Source of the DNA: CAYLNH01 sp964384625
GTDB taxonomy: Bacteria > Verrucomicrobiota > Lentisphaeria > JABSQK01
Length of the DNA stretch: 46,667 bases
Assembly: GCA_964384625.1 (NCBI GenBank)
Contig: CAYLNH010000020.1
Location: 1-46,667, forward strand
Reading direction: 5' to 3'
A model generated the notes under the pieces. The model made no database searches. It saw only the letters and a list, made by a program, of their open reading frames with translations, and was not told the DNA's origin. Positions 18,395-25,849 of the stretch are shown in pieces. Every line of letters starts with the position of its first letter. Position 1 is the stretch's first letter. Position numbers and translations under genes: made by a program.

Positions 18395-19426
18395 CTATTC
18401 CGAAACCTTTGTTACCGCCTGCCAGTCGATGTTGGCGATCTGTTCTTCAATATGCCCGTTCACCCGGCGTTCGATGACTTCCGTGGCGACGCGCAGAGCG
18501 TTCTTGTAGGCCTTGGGGCTCGACGAACCGTGCGCGATGATGCAGGTGCCGTTGATGCCCAGCAGCGGCGCCCCGCCGTATTCGTCATGATCCGTAATCT
18601 GCCGCAACTCACGAAAGGCGTTGCGGGAGAGCAGGGCGCCCGCTTTGCGGACCGGTGTCTTCATCAGCCGCTCTTTCAGCAGCTTGGTCATGACTTTCGC
18701 CAGATCCTCGCAGGTCTTGAGCACAATATTCCCAACAAAGCCGTCCGCAACCACCACATCGACATTGCCGGAAAACAAATCACGGCCCTCGACGTTGCCG
18801 AGGAAGTTGACCAGCGGCAGACGGCTGCAGATCTCAATCGTGTGGCGTGTCACCTCGTTGCCTTTGCCCGCCTCCTCGCCGACACTCAAGATGCCGACCG
18901 ACGGGTTTTCGATGCCCATGATCAACTTCGCATAGCTCTCGCCCATCATCGCGTATTGCGCCAGATGTACCGGCTTGCAGTCCACGTGAGCGCCGACATC
19001 GATCAGAATGTAGGACCCCTTAAGCGAGGGGAACGGCGCCGCAATCCCCGGCCGCTCGATGCCTTTGAGCGTCCGGTTGTGGACGACCGTGCTGGCGGTC
19101 GTCGCCCCGGTGTGTCCGCCGCTGACGACCGCGTCCACCGTGCCGGCCTTCATCAATTTCGCGGCCACGGAAATGGTCGAGTCCTTCTTCTGCCGCAGCG
19201 GCGCAATCGGCGGGTCGTCCATCGTGACCACCTGGGTCGCCGGCGCCAGTTTCACCTTCGGGTGCTGGTCCAGCCCGCATTCCTGCAGGCGCGCCTCCAG
19301 TTCGTCCGGCGGTCCCACCAGGTGGACTTCAGTGATCTGCGGCAGTTCGTTCAGCGCGAGCAGCAGCCCCTCGAGATTATTCTGAGGAGCGAAGTCGCCT
19401 CCCATCGCATCAAGAGCTATTCTCAT
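18395..19426 (-). CDS. plsX: Phosphate acyltransferase PlsX
   Basis: A 343-residue soluble enzyme that makes acyl-phosphate from acyl-ACP for membrane phospholipid synthesis. The N-terminus RIALDAMGGDFAP and the late GFVGNIVLKTCE motif are characteristic. The frame is open to 19531, but the family N-terminus begins at the ATG at 19426. This start lies inside the end of the DUF177 gene, giving a 17-base overlap. It leads directly into fabH, the common bacterial plsX-fabH arrangement. Confidence 0.95.
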   Translation of the reverse strand: MRIALDAMGGDFAPQNNLEGLLLALNELPQITEVHLVGPPDELEARLQECGLDQHPKVKLAPATQVVTMDDPPIAPLRQKKDSTISVAAKLMKAGTVDAVVSGGHTGATTASTVVHNRTLKGIERPGIAAPFPSLKGSYILIDVGAHVDCKPVHLAQYAMMGESYAKLIMGIENPSVGILSVGEEAGKGNEVTRHTIEICSRLPLVNFLGNVEGRDLFSGNVDVVVADGFVGNIVLKTCEDLAKVMTKLLKERLMKTPVRKAGALLSRNAFRELRQITDHDEYGGAPLLGINGTCIIAHGSSSPKAYKNALRVATEVIERRVNGHIEEQIANIDWQAVTKVSE

Positions 19427-19943
19427 GGAAATCGATTCCGTGCGTCTCCGGCCCAGCCTCAGAAGCCGGGGGCGCGAGCTTATCCAGTTCATCCCAGACA
19501 CTGGGCGGCGCCGTCTCGGTTTCGCAGGCACAGCGGTCCAGGTTCAAATTCGTTCCGCAACCCGGGCAGATGCCGCGACACTCCGGGGAACACAGCAGCT
19601 TAGCCGGGAAGTCAATCACTATATCTTCGCGCAGTTCCTCCGTCAAATCGACCTCAGCCTCAGTTTCGTCCTCGAAGTAGCGGCACAAACCCGCCACCGT
19701 CACGGTCTGCTCATAGCTTTCCAGACAGCGGTCGCAGGTGCACTGCAGCGTCGTCTGCAGCGTGCCCTGGACCAGCAATTTGCCGTCGACCATGGACGCG
19801 TGCAGTCGGTAGTGCAGCGGTTCCTCGCAGGCCAGCCGCCCGGCTTCGGCGACGGCGAAAACATCGGGACTCAAGTCGCCTTCCAGATCGATGCCGGCGG
19901 CCGGAATACGGTCCGTATCGATTGTTAATCGGGTTTCCATCAT
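19410..19943 (-). CDS. DUF177 (YceD-like) metal-binding protein
   Basis: A 177-residue member of the DUF177 family linked to large-subunit ribosome biogenesis in bacteria and plastids. It shows CDRCLESYEQ in the middle and a cysteine-rich C-terminus, CSPECRGICPGCG and CACE, that likely binds zinc. In many genomes the next gene is rpmF (ribosomal protein L32); here it is plsX, overlapping by 17 bases. It is the first gene of the fatty-acid block, about 24 bases from the predicted transcript start. Two adjacent ATG codons make the exact start uncertain by one residue. Confidence 0.85.
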   Translation of the reverse strand: MMETRLTIDTDRIPAAGIDLEGDLSPDVFAVAEAGRLACEEPLHYRLHASMVDGKLLVQGTLQTTLQCTCDRCLESYEQTVTVAGLCRYFEDETEAEVDLTEELREDIVIDFPAKLLCSPECRGICPGCGTNLNLDRCACETETAPPSVWDELDKLAPPASEAGPETHGIDFHENSS

Positions 19944-19973
19944 GATTCCGTCCGCGGCCGCGCGGACCGTTCA

Positions 19974-20001
19974 ATAATAATGCGCCGGGCGCTCCTGTAA
20001 A
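19974..20001 (-). promoter_or_regulatory. Sigma70-type promoter of the DUF177-plsX-fab cluster
   Basis: Minus-strand TTTACA (20001-19996) and TATTAT (19979-19974) are spaced by 16 bases. The predicted transcript starts about 24 bases before the DUF177 ATG, a good position for the operon promoter. I see no further gene or element in 19944-20210. Confidence 0.55.
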
Positions 20002-20210
20002 CCGGCATTTCCCAATTCCCCACAGATTCCGCCGCTCTGCGCGTGGCCCCGCCGCGTGTATCTCGGCCAACTCCAGGCGTACGTGCTATTCTGAGCTGGC
20101 CCAGGTGGTGAGCAGAGGGGCAGATAAGATCTTTGTCATCGACTCGCGGGAGGGCGGCCGGCTTCGGATGGAAGAAAAGGCAAGGGCGCCGGCGGCTGAA
20201 TTGAAGCCCC

Positions 20211-21320
20211 TTACATGCCGCGGGAGAGGGCGGCGTCGAGGCGCTTGGGGATGTCGATCGTGAAGGTGGTGCCGTTGGGCGTTGTGGCGAAGTCGATCTT
20301 GCCGCCGTGCGACTGGACCAGGCTCTTGGCGATGGTTGTGCCCAGCCCCGTGCCGCCGTTGCGATTGGCGCTGACGAACGGGTCGAACAGGTGCGCCTGG
20401 ATGTCTTCCGGGATGCCGGGCCCGTTGTCGGCCACCGTGATCTGAATCCAGTCGCCGTGCTCCTCGCCGCGAATTTCGATCTGGCCGCCGTTCGGCATGG
20501 CCTGGGCCGCGTTGTTGGTCAGGTTCTGCAGTACCCGGACGATCTTATCCGGGTCGGCGTTGAAGCTGACGTCCGCCGGATGCACGACCAGTTCCACGCC
20601 CTGCCGGCGGAAGTAGTCCTGGTTCATCAGGGCGAAATACGGGAACAGATCCTCCAAATTCACTGATTTCTGTACCAGCGTCGTGCTGCCGCGGACGAAG
20701 TCCAGGACCTCCCGCGTCATGTCCTGCATGCGTTTGACCTGCATGTCGATCAACTCGCACAGGTGCTTGGTTTCCATGTCGCGGTGCTGGTCCTTGAGCA
20801 TCTCGGTGGTGCCGGTGATGATGCCCATGGGGCTTTTTAGATCGTGGATGATCGAATTGGTCAGTTCGCCGATCAACAGCATTTTCTGGCTGCGGACGAT
20901 GTCGGTGAAGAACCGCTGATGGAAATTGCGGATGCGGCGGATGATGCGTGAGATGAACTGCTGCGTGGCGGCGACCGGTGCTTTGTCCAGCGCCTGCAGC
21001 AGAGCATCGCGATGGATGGCGGCGAGCTCGGCCATGAGGGGGACCTCGACCCGGGCGCTGCGCGGGCCGCCGTCGATCGAGGAGAACTCGCCGAAGAACT
21101 CCCCGGGCCCAAGCGAGGAGATGGCCTGGTAGTTCCCGGACGCAGTCATGCCGCTGATCTCGACTTCGCCGTCGAGCACCAGGTACATGGTGCCGCCTTC
21201 ATCGCCTTCCTCGAACAAGACATGCGGTTCGGTGAACTTGACGACCTCGGCCCGGCCCTGCAGGTCCTTTGCCTGTTCGGCGGGGAACATGGCAAAGAAT
21301 TCGTGGTCTTCGAGTCGCAT
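20211..21320 (-). CDS. Cyclic-nucleotide-domain histidine kinase
   Basis: A 369-residue soluble sensor kinase. Residues about 8-115 form a cNMP/CAP-like effector domain with the turns FEEGDEGGTMYLVLDGEV and GPGEFFGE. The dimerisation and phosphorylation helix has H159 in IIHDLKSPMG. The ATPase domain has the N box NLTNNAAQAM, the G1 box DNGPGIPE and the G2 box GGTGLGTTIAKS. There is no membrane span and no response regulator beside it, so it is an orphan kinase. The frame also has a TTG at 21383. I prefer the ATG at 21320 because the domain begins there and the tRNA promoter overlaps the upstream part. Confidence 0.85.
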   Translation of the reverse strand: MRLEDHEFFAMFPAEQAKDLQGRAEVVKFTEPHVLFEEGDEGGTMYLVLDGEVEISGMTASGNYQAISSLGPGEFFGEFSSIDGGPRSARVEVPLMAELAAIHRDALLQALDKAPVAATQQFISRIIRRIRNFHQRFFTDIVRSQKMLLIGELTNSIIHDLKSPMGIITGTTEMLKDQHRDMETKHLCELIDMQVKRMQDMTREVLDFVRGSTTLVQKSVNLEDLFPYFALMNQDYFRRQGVELVVHPADVSFNADPDKIVRVLQNLTNNAAQAMPNGGQIEIRGEEHGDWIQITVADNGPGIPEDIQAHLFDPFVSANRNGGTGLGTTIAKSLVQSHGGKIDFATTPNGTTFTIDIPKRLDAALSRGM

Positions 21321-21372
21321 CGTGGTGTCTGCCAGAGGTTGAGAAAATGCCCAAAAAACTGCCTCGGACTGA

Positions 21373-21400
21373 TTGACGCCCAAGGCTTCCGCACTAAACT
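21373..21400 (+). promoter_or_regulatory. Promoter of tRNA-His
   Basis: TTGACG (21373-21378) and TAAACT (21395-21400) are 16 bases apart. The predicted start is about 40 bases before the tRNA. A strong -35 and the location support it. Confidence 0.5.
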
Positions 21401-21448
21401 ATATGGATCTTTTTCCCCGTTGCAAATCGGCCTCACGGTCGAATGCTG

Positions 21449-21525
21449 GTGGATGTAGCTCAGTTGGTTAGAGCGCCTGGTTGTGGCCCAGGAGGCCGGG
21501 GGTTCAAATCCCCTCATCCACCCCA
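21449..21525 (+). tRNA. tRNA-His (anticodon GTG) with encoded CCA
   Basis: The cloverleaf is complete. Acceptor arm GTGGATG pairs with CATCCAC. D arm is GCTC...GAGC. Anticodon stem CCTGG/CCAGG holds the loop TTGTGGC with GTG for His. T arm is CCGGG GGTTCAAATC CCC-type with a standard TTCAAAT loop. A G lies at position -1 (21448), opposite discriminator C at 21522, as tRNA-His requires. The CCA end (21523-21525) is encoded. A terminator follows immediately. Confidence 0.97.
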
Positions 21526-21553
21526 AAAAGCCCGCACTTCGGTGCGGGCTTTT
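21526..21553 (+). terminator. Rho-independent terminator of tRNA-His
   Basis: A perfect stem of AAAA plus GCCCGCAC pairs with GTGCGGGC plus TTTT over a TTCG tetraloop. It starts directly after the tRNA CCA. A classic intrinsic terminator. Confidence 0.9.
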
Positions 21554-21636
21554 GGGTTGTTGGGGGCTGGGCTCGTCGACAGCCTAAACCGTTGTGGACC
21601 CTATTCTCCACATCCGCAACGTTTCCGGCGAGGGCC

Positions 21637-21663
21637 GTCGGACAAGTCGGACAGGTCAGACCT
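21637..21663 (+). repeat. Three short tandem GTCGGACA-type repeats
   Basis: Three 9-base units (GTCGGACAA, GTCGGACAG, GTCAGACCT) follow one another between tRNA-His and gltX. Function is unknown. They may be a small intergenic repeat or a protein-binding site. Confidence 0.4.
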
Positions 21664-21692
21664 CTGGTCGTCTTGCCCAAAGTTCGACCGGG

Positions 21693-21720
21693 TTGCAATT
21701 CTCTCCGACTTCACTACCTT
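21693..21720 (+). promoter_or_regulatory. Possible gltX promoter
   Basis: TTGCAA (21693-21698) and TACCTT (21715-21720) are 16 bases apart, about 40 bases before the gltX ATG. The -10 element is weak. Confidence 0.35.
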
Positions 21721-21763
21721 AGGCGTCTTTCTTCACCTGTAATTTGAGGCAACCCTACATATC

Positions 21764-23350
21764 ATGGATACACGCGTACGCTTCGCCCCGTCACCCACCG
21801 GCCAGGTCCATATCGGCAATATCCGGACCGCCATCTTCAACTGGCTGTTCGCCCGGCATACCGGCGGCAAGTTCCTGTTGCGGGTGGAAGATACCGACCG
21901 GCAGCGGTCTACGCCGGAGGCGATTGCCGCGTTGATGGAGGTGATGGAATGGCTTGGCTTGGATGTCGACGAGGATCCACTGTACCAGAGCAGCCGGGCG
22001 GATGCCCATCGGGCGGCGGCCGCGCAGCTGGTGGAACAGGGCAAAGCCTATCGCTTCGCCAAGGGCGAGGGCGGTGAAGCCACGCTGTTCCGTATTCCCT
22101 GGAAGGCCAAGGACCTGCCGTTTGTGCGAGAAGCCGGCGAACAACGTGTCGAGATCCATCGCGACGTCCCGTTCCGCGCCGGCGTCGACGGGATCAGCTA
22201 CGCATTGCGCACGAAAAAGGGCAAAGCCGCACCCGCGGCTGCCTGCCTGGCCGGGTTCCGCGATCTCCAGGTTCTGGATGACGACGGCACCGTGCGCTTC
22301 GAGCTCGAGCCGGTGATTGACCGGATCCTGGACGGTGAGGAGTTTATCATCGAAGGCGCCCGCCGCATTGTTTACACGCGCCTCGAAGTCGTCTATCAGG
22401 ACATCATCAAAGGCGAACTGGCGAAGCCGCTGGACAGCATGAAGGACTTCGTGATCGTCCGCAGCGACGGCCATCCGGTGTTCCACCTGGGCAACGTCTG
22501 CGACGACGCGCAACAGCAGGTGACGCATATCATCCGCGGCAACGACCACGTCGAGAATACCTACCGCCATCTGTTTCTGTTCGACGCCCTCGGGCAGACA
22601 CCGCCGCAGTACGCCCATCTGCCGATGATCGTCAATAAACAGGGCAAGCCGTATTCGAAACGCGACGGCGACGCTTTTGTCGGCGACTTCCGCGCCAAAG
22701 GTTTCCAGGCGGAGGCGTTGTTCAATTATCTGACATTGCTGGGCTGGTCGCCCGGCGACGGCCGCGAGAAGATGAGTCGGGAAGAGCTGGTCGCGGCCTT
22801 TACCCTGGAGCGCGTCCAGAGCAGCGACGCCCAGATGGACCCGAAGAAGTTGGAGCATCTGAACGGCCAGTACCTGGCGGAATTGCCGCTCGACGTCTTC
22901 ACTGCCGCCGTCAAGGAGGTCCTCGGGCAACAGGAATGGTTTGCGGGAGTTCCTGAGGAACAGCTTGAAAAGGTTGCCGCACTGATGCAGTCGCGCACGA
23001 AGCTGTTCACCGATGCCGCCGGCTGGCAGTACCTCTTCAGTCGCGACTACCCGTTCGACGAGAAGCAGATCCGCAAGGCCCTGCAGAAGCCCGGTCGCAA
23101 GGAAGAGCTGTCGCGGGTCGCGGTTGAACTCGACGCGCTCGACGACTACAACGCGGAGACCATCGAAGCCGCGATTCACCGGGCGACGGACGCGCTGGAT
23201 ATCAAGCAGGGCAAGCTCAATCTTCCCCTGCGTGTCGCTGTCACCGGCACGAATATCGGGGCCGGCCTTTACGAAATCTTTGATTTGCTTGGCAAGGATG
23301 AAGTCCGTGCTAGGTTAGCCGGCGTAGTGGCAACCCATTGTACAGACTAA
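21764..23350 (+). CDS. gltX: Glutamyl-tRNA synthetase
   Basis: A 528-residue class I synthetase that charges tRNA-Glu. The nucleotide-binding motif is PSPTGQVHIGNIRTA (HIGN at 16-19). The second signature, normally KMSKS-like, reads GKPYSKRDGD (294-303). FLLRVEDTD and HIIRGNDHVENTYRH are family motifs. About 40-50 extra residues sit between residues 110 and 212 compared with common GluRS of about 470-490 residues, and no zinc-binding cysteine cluster is visible there. This may be a lineage-specific variant. The misacylating or discriminating type cannot be told from sequence alone. Confidence 0.93.
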   Translation: MDTRVRFAPSPTGQVHIGNIRTAIFNWLFARHTGGKFLLRVEDTDRQRSTPEAIAALMEVMEWLGLDVDEDPLYQSSRADAHRAAAAQLVEQGKAYRFAKGEGGEATLFRIPWKAKDLPFVREAGEQRVEIHRDVPFRAGVDGISYALRTKKGKAAPAAACLAGFRDLQVLDDDGTVRFELEPVIDRILDGEEFIIEGARRIVYTRLEVVYQDIIKGELAKPLDSMKDFVIVRSDGHPVFHLGNVCDDAQQQVTHIIRGNDHVENTYRHLFLFDALGQTPPQYAHLPMIVNKQGKPYSKRDGDAFVGDFRAKGFQAEALFNYLTLLGWSPGDGREKMSREELVAAFTLERVQSSDAQMDPKKLEHLNGQYLAELPLDVFTAAVKEVLGQQEWFAGVPEEQLEKVAALMQSRTKLFTDAAGWQYLFSRDYPFDEKQIRKALQKPGRKEELSRVAVELDALDDYNAETIEAAIHRATDALDIKQGKLNLPLRVAVTGTNIGAGLYEIFDLLGKDEVRARLAGVVATHCTD

Positions 23351-23392
23351 CGCCCCGGCCGTTCTGCGGCCAGGTCCTCGGGCTGACGGAGA

Positions 23393-25147
23393 ATGGCGGA
23401 CACGGCTGACAAAACAAGCATCAACGACCTGACGATTCCCGATCGCGACCGGCTGTTTCGCGAATGGATTCTGCCGCACGTCACGCTCTCGTCGGAGCAT
23501 GAGTCGTTTCTTCGGGATCACCTGCGGCTCAAGGATACATCCTGCTACTTCACGCATCCCGGGACGCTGCGCATCCCCCTGGAAGAACGCGCGCCCATTG
23601 ATCAACTGGCGGCGTTGCCGTGCTGTGTCTTGCGCGGGACGAGCGTCTCCCTCGCCGGTCCGCGCGACGGCGGTCTGCTGCTGCCGATGTGCGATCCCAA
23701 GGGCCATTACACGGCCTTCCAGGTCTTGAGCAATCGCCAGATTGAGGCGCTGCAGGCCGACCGGAAGGCCGGCTCGGCCCGCTGGTGGCAGGCCGCCGGC
23801 ACGGATAAACCCATGCTGCCGAATGGCGAGCTGCCGCTGCATGTCGCCAGGGCCGACGGCGAACTGGTGGTACTGCTGCAGACCCTGGCCGGCGCCGATA
23901 TCATCGCTTCGCTCTGGGGCAAGTCGGCGATCTCCACCACCGAGGACCAGTTCTCCCTGGAAACGCTGAACCGTTACCTGACCGAGCTGCAGCCGAAACG
24001 CGTTGGCTTCCTGCTCGGCCGGAATCCACCGCCAAGCGTTTGTCAACGCACGTGGGAGGCCTGCACCCGCCTGCAGGAAAGCGGCTGGACCATTCATATC
24101 ATCGTCCCCGTGTTGACCGATGAGGAGATGCCGGAGCGCTTCGGCTCCTGTACGGAGCTCGGCCTGGAGAGCTGGCTGGAGGGCTTGCCGGAGTCCGTCC
24201 AGAACCAGATCTTCGGACGCGACGGCAGCGAACAACTCAGCGACTATCTCCGACGGCAGAACCGGGAACGACACCTGACCGCCACCGCCAAGATCCGCGT
24301 GGCGTATGACCAACTCAAAGACGTCGAGGACGACCTGACCATCAACAGCCTGGCGCTGGCCGCCGGCGTCGCCTGGAGTACCGTTCATACCTGGCTCGAT
24401 GAACAGGGCATCAGCGATACCGCCAAACTGCGGAGCTCCATCGAGCAAGGCTGGGAACCCCCCGAAAACGAGCCGCTGCCCCCGTTGGTGACGTCCGATG
24501 CCGACACCGCCGAGACCGACACCGGCGACGTGGACGAAGACCACAGCCTGCCGCTTTTTGAATTTGCGGAGCAGGAAGAACGCCGGGAACGCGAGGGCAC
24601 GTATCAGGGGACGGAAGTGATTACCGCCGAAATGATGGGCCCCGGAGCGCTGGACGACACCGAGGTCGTCATTCCGCCGGAAGACGCCCCCCCCGAGGAG
24701 CCGGATGCCGATGCGGCGCCTGACGATCAGGATACGCCGGAAGATGAAATCGAGGTAGAAGCCCTGCCGGCTGATCCGCAGGTCGACGAATCCGAAGCGA
24801 CGCCGATTGATGACGAGCCGGCTCCCGAACCCGAACAACCCGAGAAGCCAAAGACAAAAACCGGTGCATCCGGCACTGCAGCACCCGCGGCCGAATCCGA
24901 TAAACAGATATCCCTGCGGCCGGCCGCCATCATCGCCTTCATCATTATCTTCCTCGTACTCGTCTGGTTCATCGCCAAGGCCTGGGGGCCGAACTTCCTG
25001 TCCGTCGGCACCGGGGATCTTCCGAAGGAGGAAGAGCTCCAGAAGAACCTCCCAAGAGAGCACTTCCCTCTCAACACCTTGCCGCCCCCGGAGCTCGATA
25101 ATCCCCTTCCCCCCGAAGACCAGCCCCAGGACCCCGCCGTCGAATAA
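23393..25147 (+). CDS. Single-pass membrane protein with degenerate Toprim-like region and helix-turn-helix
   Basis: I cannot name this 584-residue protein. Residues about 90-270 resemble DUF3854/Toprim-like modules of primase-helicases: GGLLLPMCDPKGHYTAFQV, LPLHVA, then strands at 157-163 and 203-210. The acidic catalytic residues expected at those strand ends are replaced (LLQTLAG, LLGRN), so it is probably not catalytic. Residues about 290-345 look like a helix-turn-helix (NSLALAAGVAWSTVHTWL). A long acidic Pro-rich linker leads to one transmembrane helix (511-530) and a short Pro-rich outer tail. The gene starts 42 bases after gltX with GGAG before the ATG. Its 3' end is repeated at 44491-44815. 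Confidence 0.6.
   Translation: MADTADKTSINDLTIPDRDRLFREWILPHVTLSSEHESFLRDHLRLKDTSCYFTHPGTLRIPLEERAPIDQLAALPCCVLRGTSVSLAGPRDGGLLLPMCDPKGHYTAFQVLSNRQIEALQADRKAGSARWWQAAGTDKPMLPNGELPLHVARADGELVVLLQTLAGADIIASLWGKSAISTTEDQFSLETLNRYLTELQPKRVGFLLGRNPPPSVCQRTWEACTRLQESGWTIHIIVPVLTDEEMPERFGSCTELGLESWLEGLPESVQNQIFGRDGSEQLSDYLRRQNRERHLTATAKIRVAYDQLKDVEDDLTINSLALAAGVAWSTVHTWLDEQGISDTAKLRSSIEQGWEPPENEPLPPLVTSDADTAETDTGDVDEDHSLPLFEFAEQEERREREGTYQGTEVITAEMMGPGALDDTEVVIPPEDAPPEEPDADAAPDDQDTPEDEIEVEALPADPQVDESEATPIDDEPAPEPEQPEKPKTKTGASGTAAPAAESDKQISLRPAAIIAFIIIFLVLVWFIAKAWGPNFLSVGTGDLPKEEELQKNLPREHFPLNTLPPPELDNPLPPEDQPQDPAVE
24721..25147 (+). repeat. Left copy of a direct repeat flanking the BlaI-MoxR block
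   Basis: This is the 3' part of the 23393 gene, covering the linker end, transmembrane helix, tail and stop. Its core (about 24902-24983) matches 44599-44682 almost base for base, including a 41-base identical run. Similarity weakens on both sides but reaches the terminal GTCGAA before the stop. The other copy lies about 19.5 kb downstream in the same orientation. Confidence 0.75.
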
Positions 25148-25459
25148 CCTGCCGCGCCTCGCCAGTCCATATCGCCGCCAGCCCGCGGCTTGCCGGGCGG
25201 GATAGTGACCAAAATTGTGAGACTTTTCGCCATAATCGGGGTCAAAGAATGAATGCGCCGTGAGCTCAAAATGACGTTCTATTGGTGGATTATGGATCTG
25301 CAAGTAATTAATGGTTAGTCGCTTGTAGTTTTTATGGCGCGTATTTGGACTTTTTTCAAAAACTCATTTGCATATCTACTACAGGTGTAGTATTACATGT
25401 GTAGTCAAGACCCCGGCGGCCTGATGCCGCAACCGAAATTGATAGGCAAGGAGCTGAAT
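25148..25459 (+). promoter_or_regulatory. AT-rich promoter/leader region of the blaI operon
   Basis: This 312-base gene-free stretch is much richer in A/T than its surroundings, especially 25260-25400. No coding frame is convincing. The promoter should lie just before the operators. TTGGAC (25345-25350) is a possible -35, but no good -10 can be fixed, so the promoter is only approximate. Confidence 0.45.
25377..25406 (+). promoter_or_regulatory. Two adjacent BlaI/MecI-type operators
   Basis: The first site (25377-25392) has perfect seven-base arms TACTACA/TGTAGTA around GG. The second (25391-25406) has arms TATTACA/TGTAGTC with two mismatches. Centres are 14 bases apart. The ACTACA-n2-TGTAGT core matches known BlaI/MecI operators. 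Their place before blaI implies autorepression of the operon. Confidence 0.75.
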
Positions 25460-25849
25460 GTGAATACCCCACAAGGCACACTGACAGAAGCCCAGGCGGA
25501 GATTATGTCTGCCATCTGGGATCGAGGCCGTGGTGTTACCATCGTCGAACTCTGGGAGACCCTTTCCAAGGAGAAGCAGGTTGCTCGGACCACCGTGCAG
25601 ACGATGATGACTCGACTGGAGAAACGCGGCTGGCTGCGCAGCGAGATGGACGGCAAGACCAAGATCTTCTATCCGACGCGATCCCGCGAAGAGATGTCCG
25701 GCCAGATGGCCGATCAGTTTGTCAACTCGCTGTTCAGCGGGTCGGTGTCGAAGTTGGTCATGAACCTGCTCGGCCAGAACCGGGTGGATGCCGACGAGAT
25801 CAAGCGTCTGCGCAACCTGCTGGACGATGCTGGGGAGGACACGAAATGA
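25460..25849 (+). CDS. blaI: BlaI/MecI-family transcriptional repressor
   Basis: A 129-residue winged-helix repressor. Residues about 7-75 carry LTEAQAEIMSAIWDRG, the recognition helix ARTTVQTMMTRLEKRGWL and the wing FYPTRSREEM. A C-terminal dimerisation helix follows. Relatives bind operators as dimers until cleaved after activation of an M56 sensor. I choose the GTG at 25460 because AAGGAG lies six bases upstream and the length fits the family. The ATG at 25397 lies inside an operator and the ATG at 25424 lacks a ribosome-binding site. The stop overlaps the M56 gene (ATGA). Confidence 0.9.
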   Translation: MNTPQGTLTEAQAEIMSAIWDRGRGVTIVELWETLSKEKQVARTTVQTMMTRLEKRGWLRSEMDGKTKIFYPTRSREEMSGQMADQFVNSLFSGSVSKLVMNLLGQNRVDADEIKRLRNLLDDAGEDTK

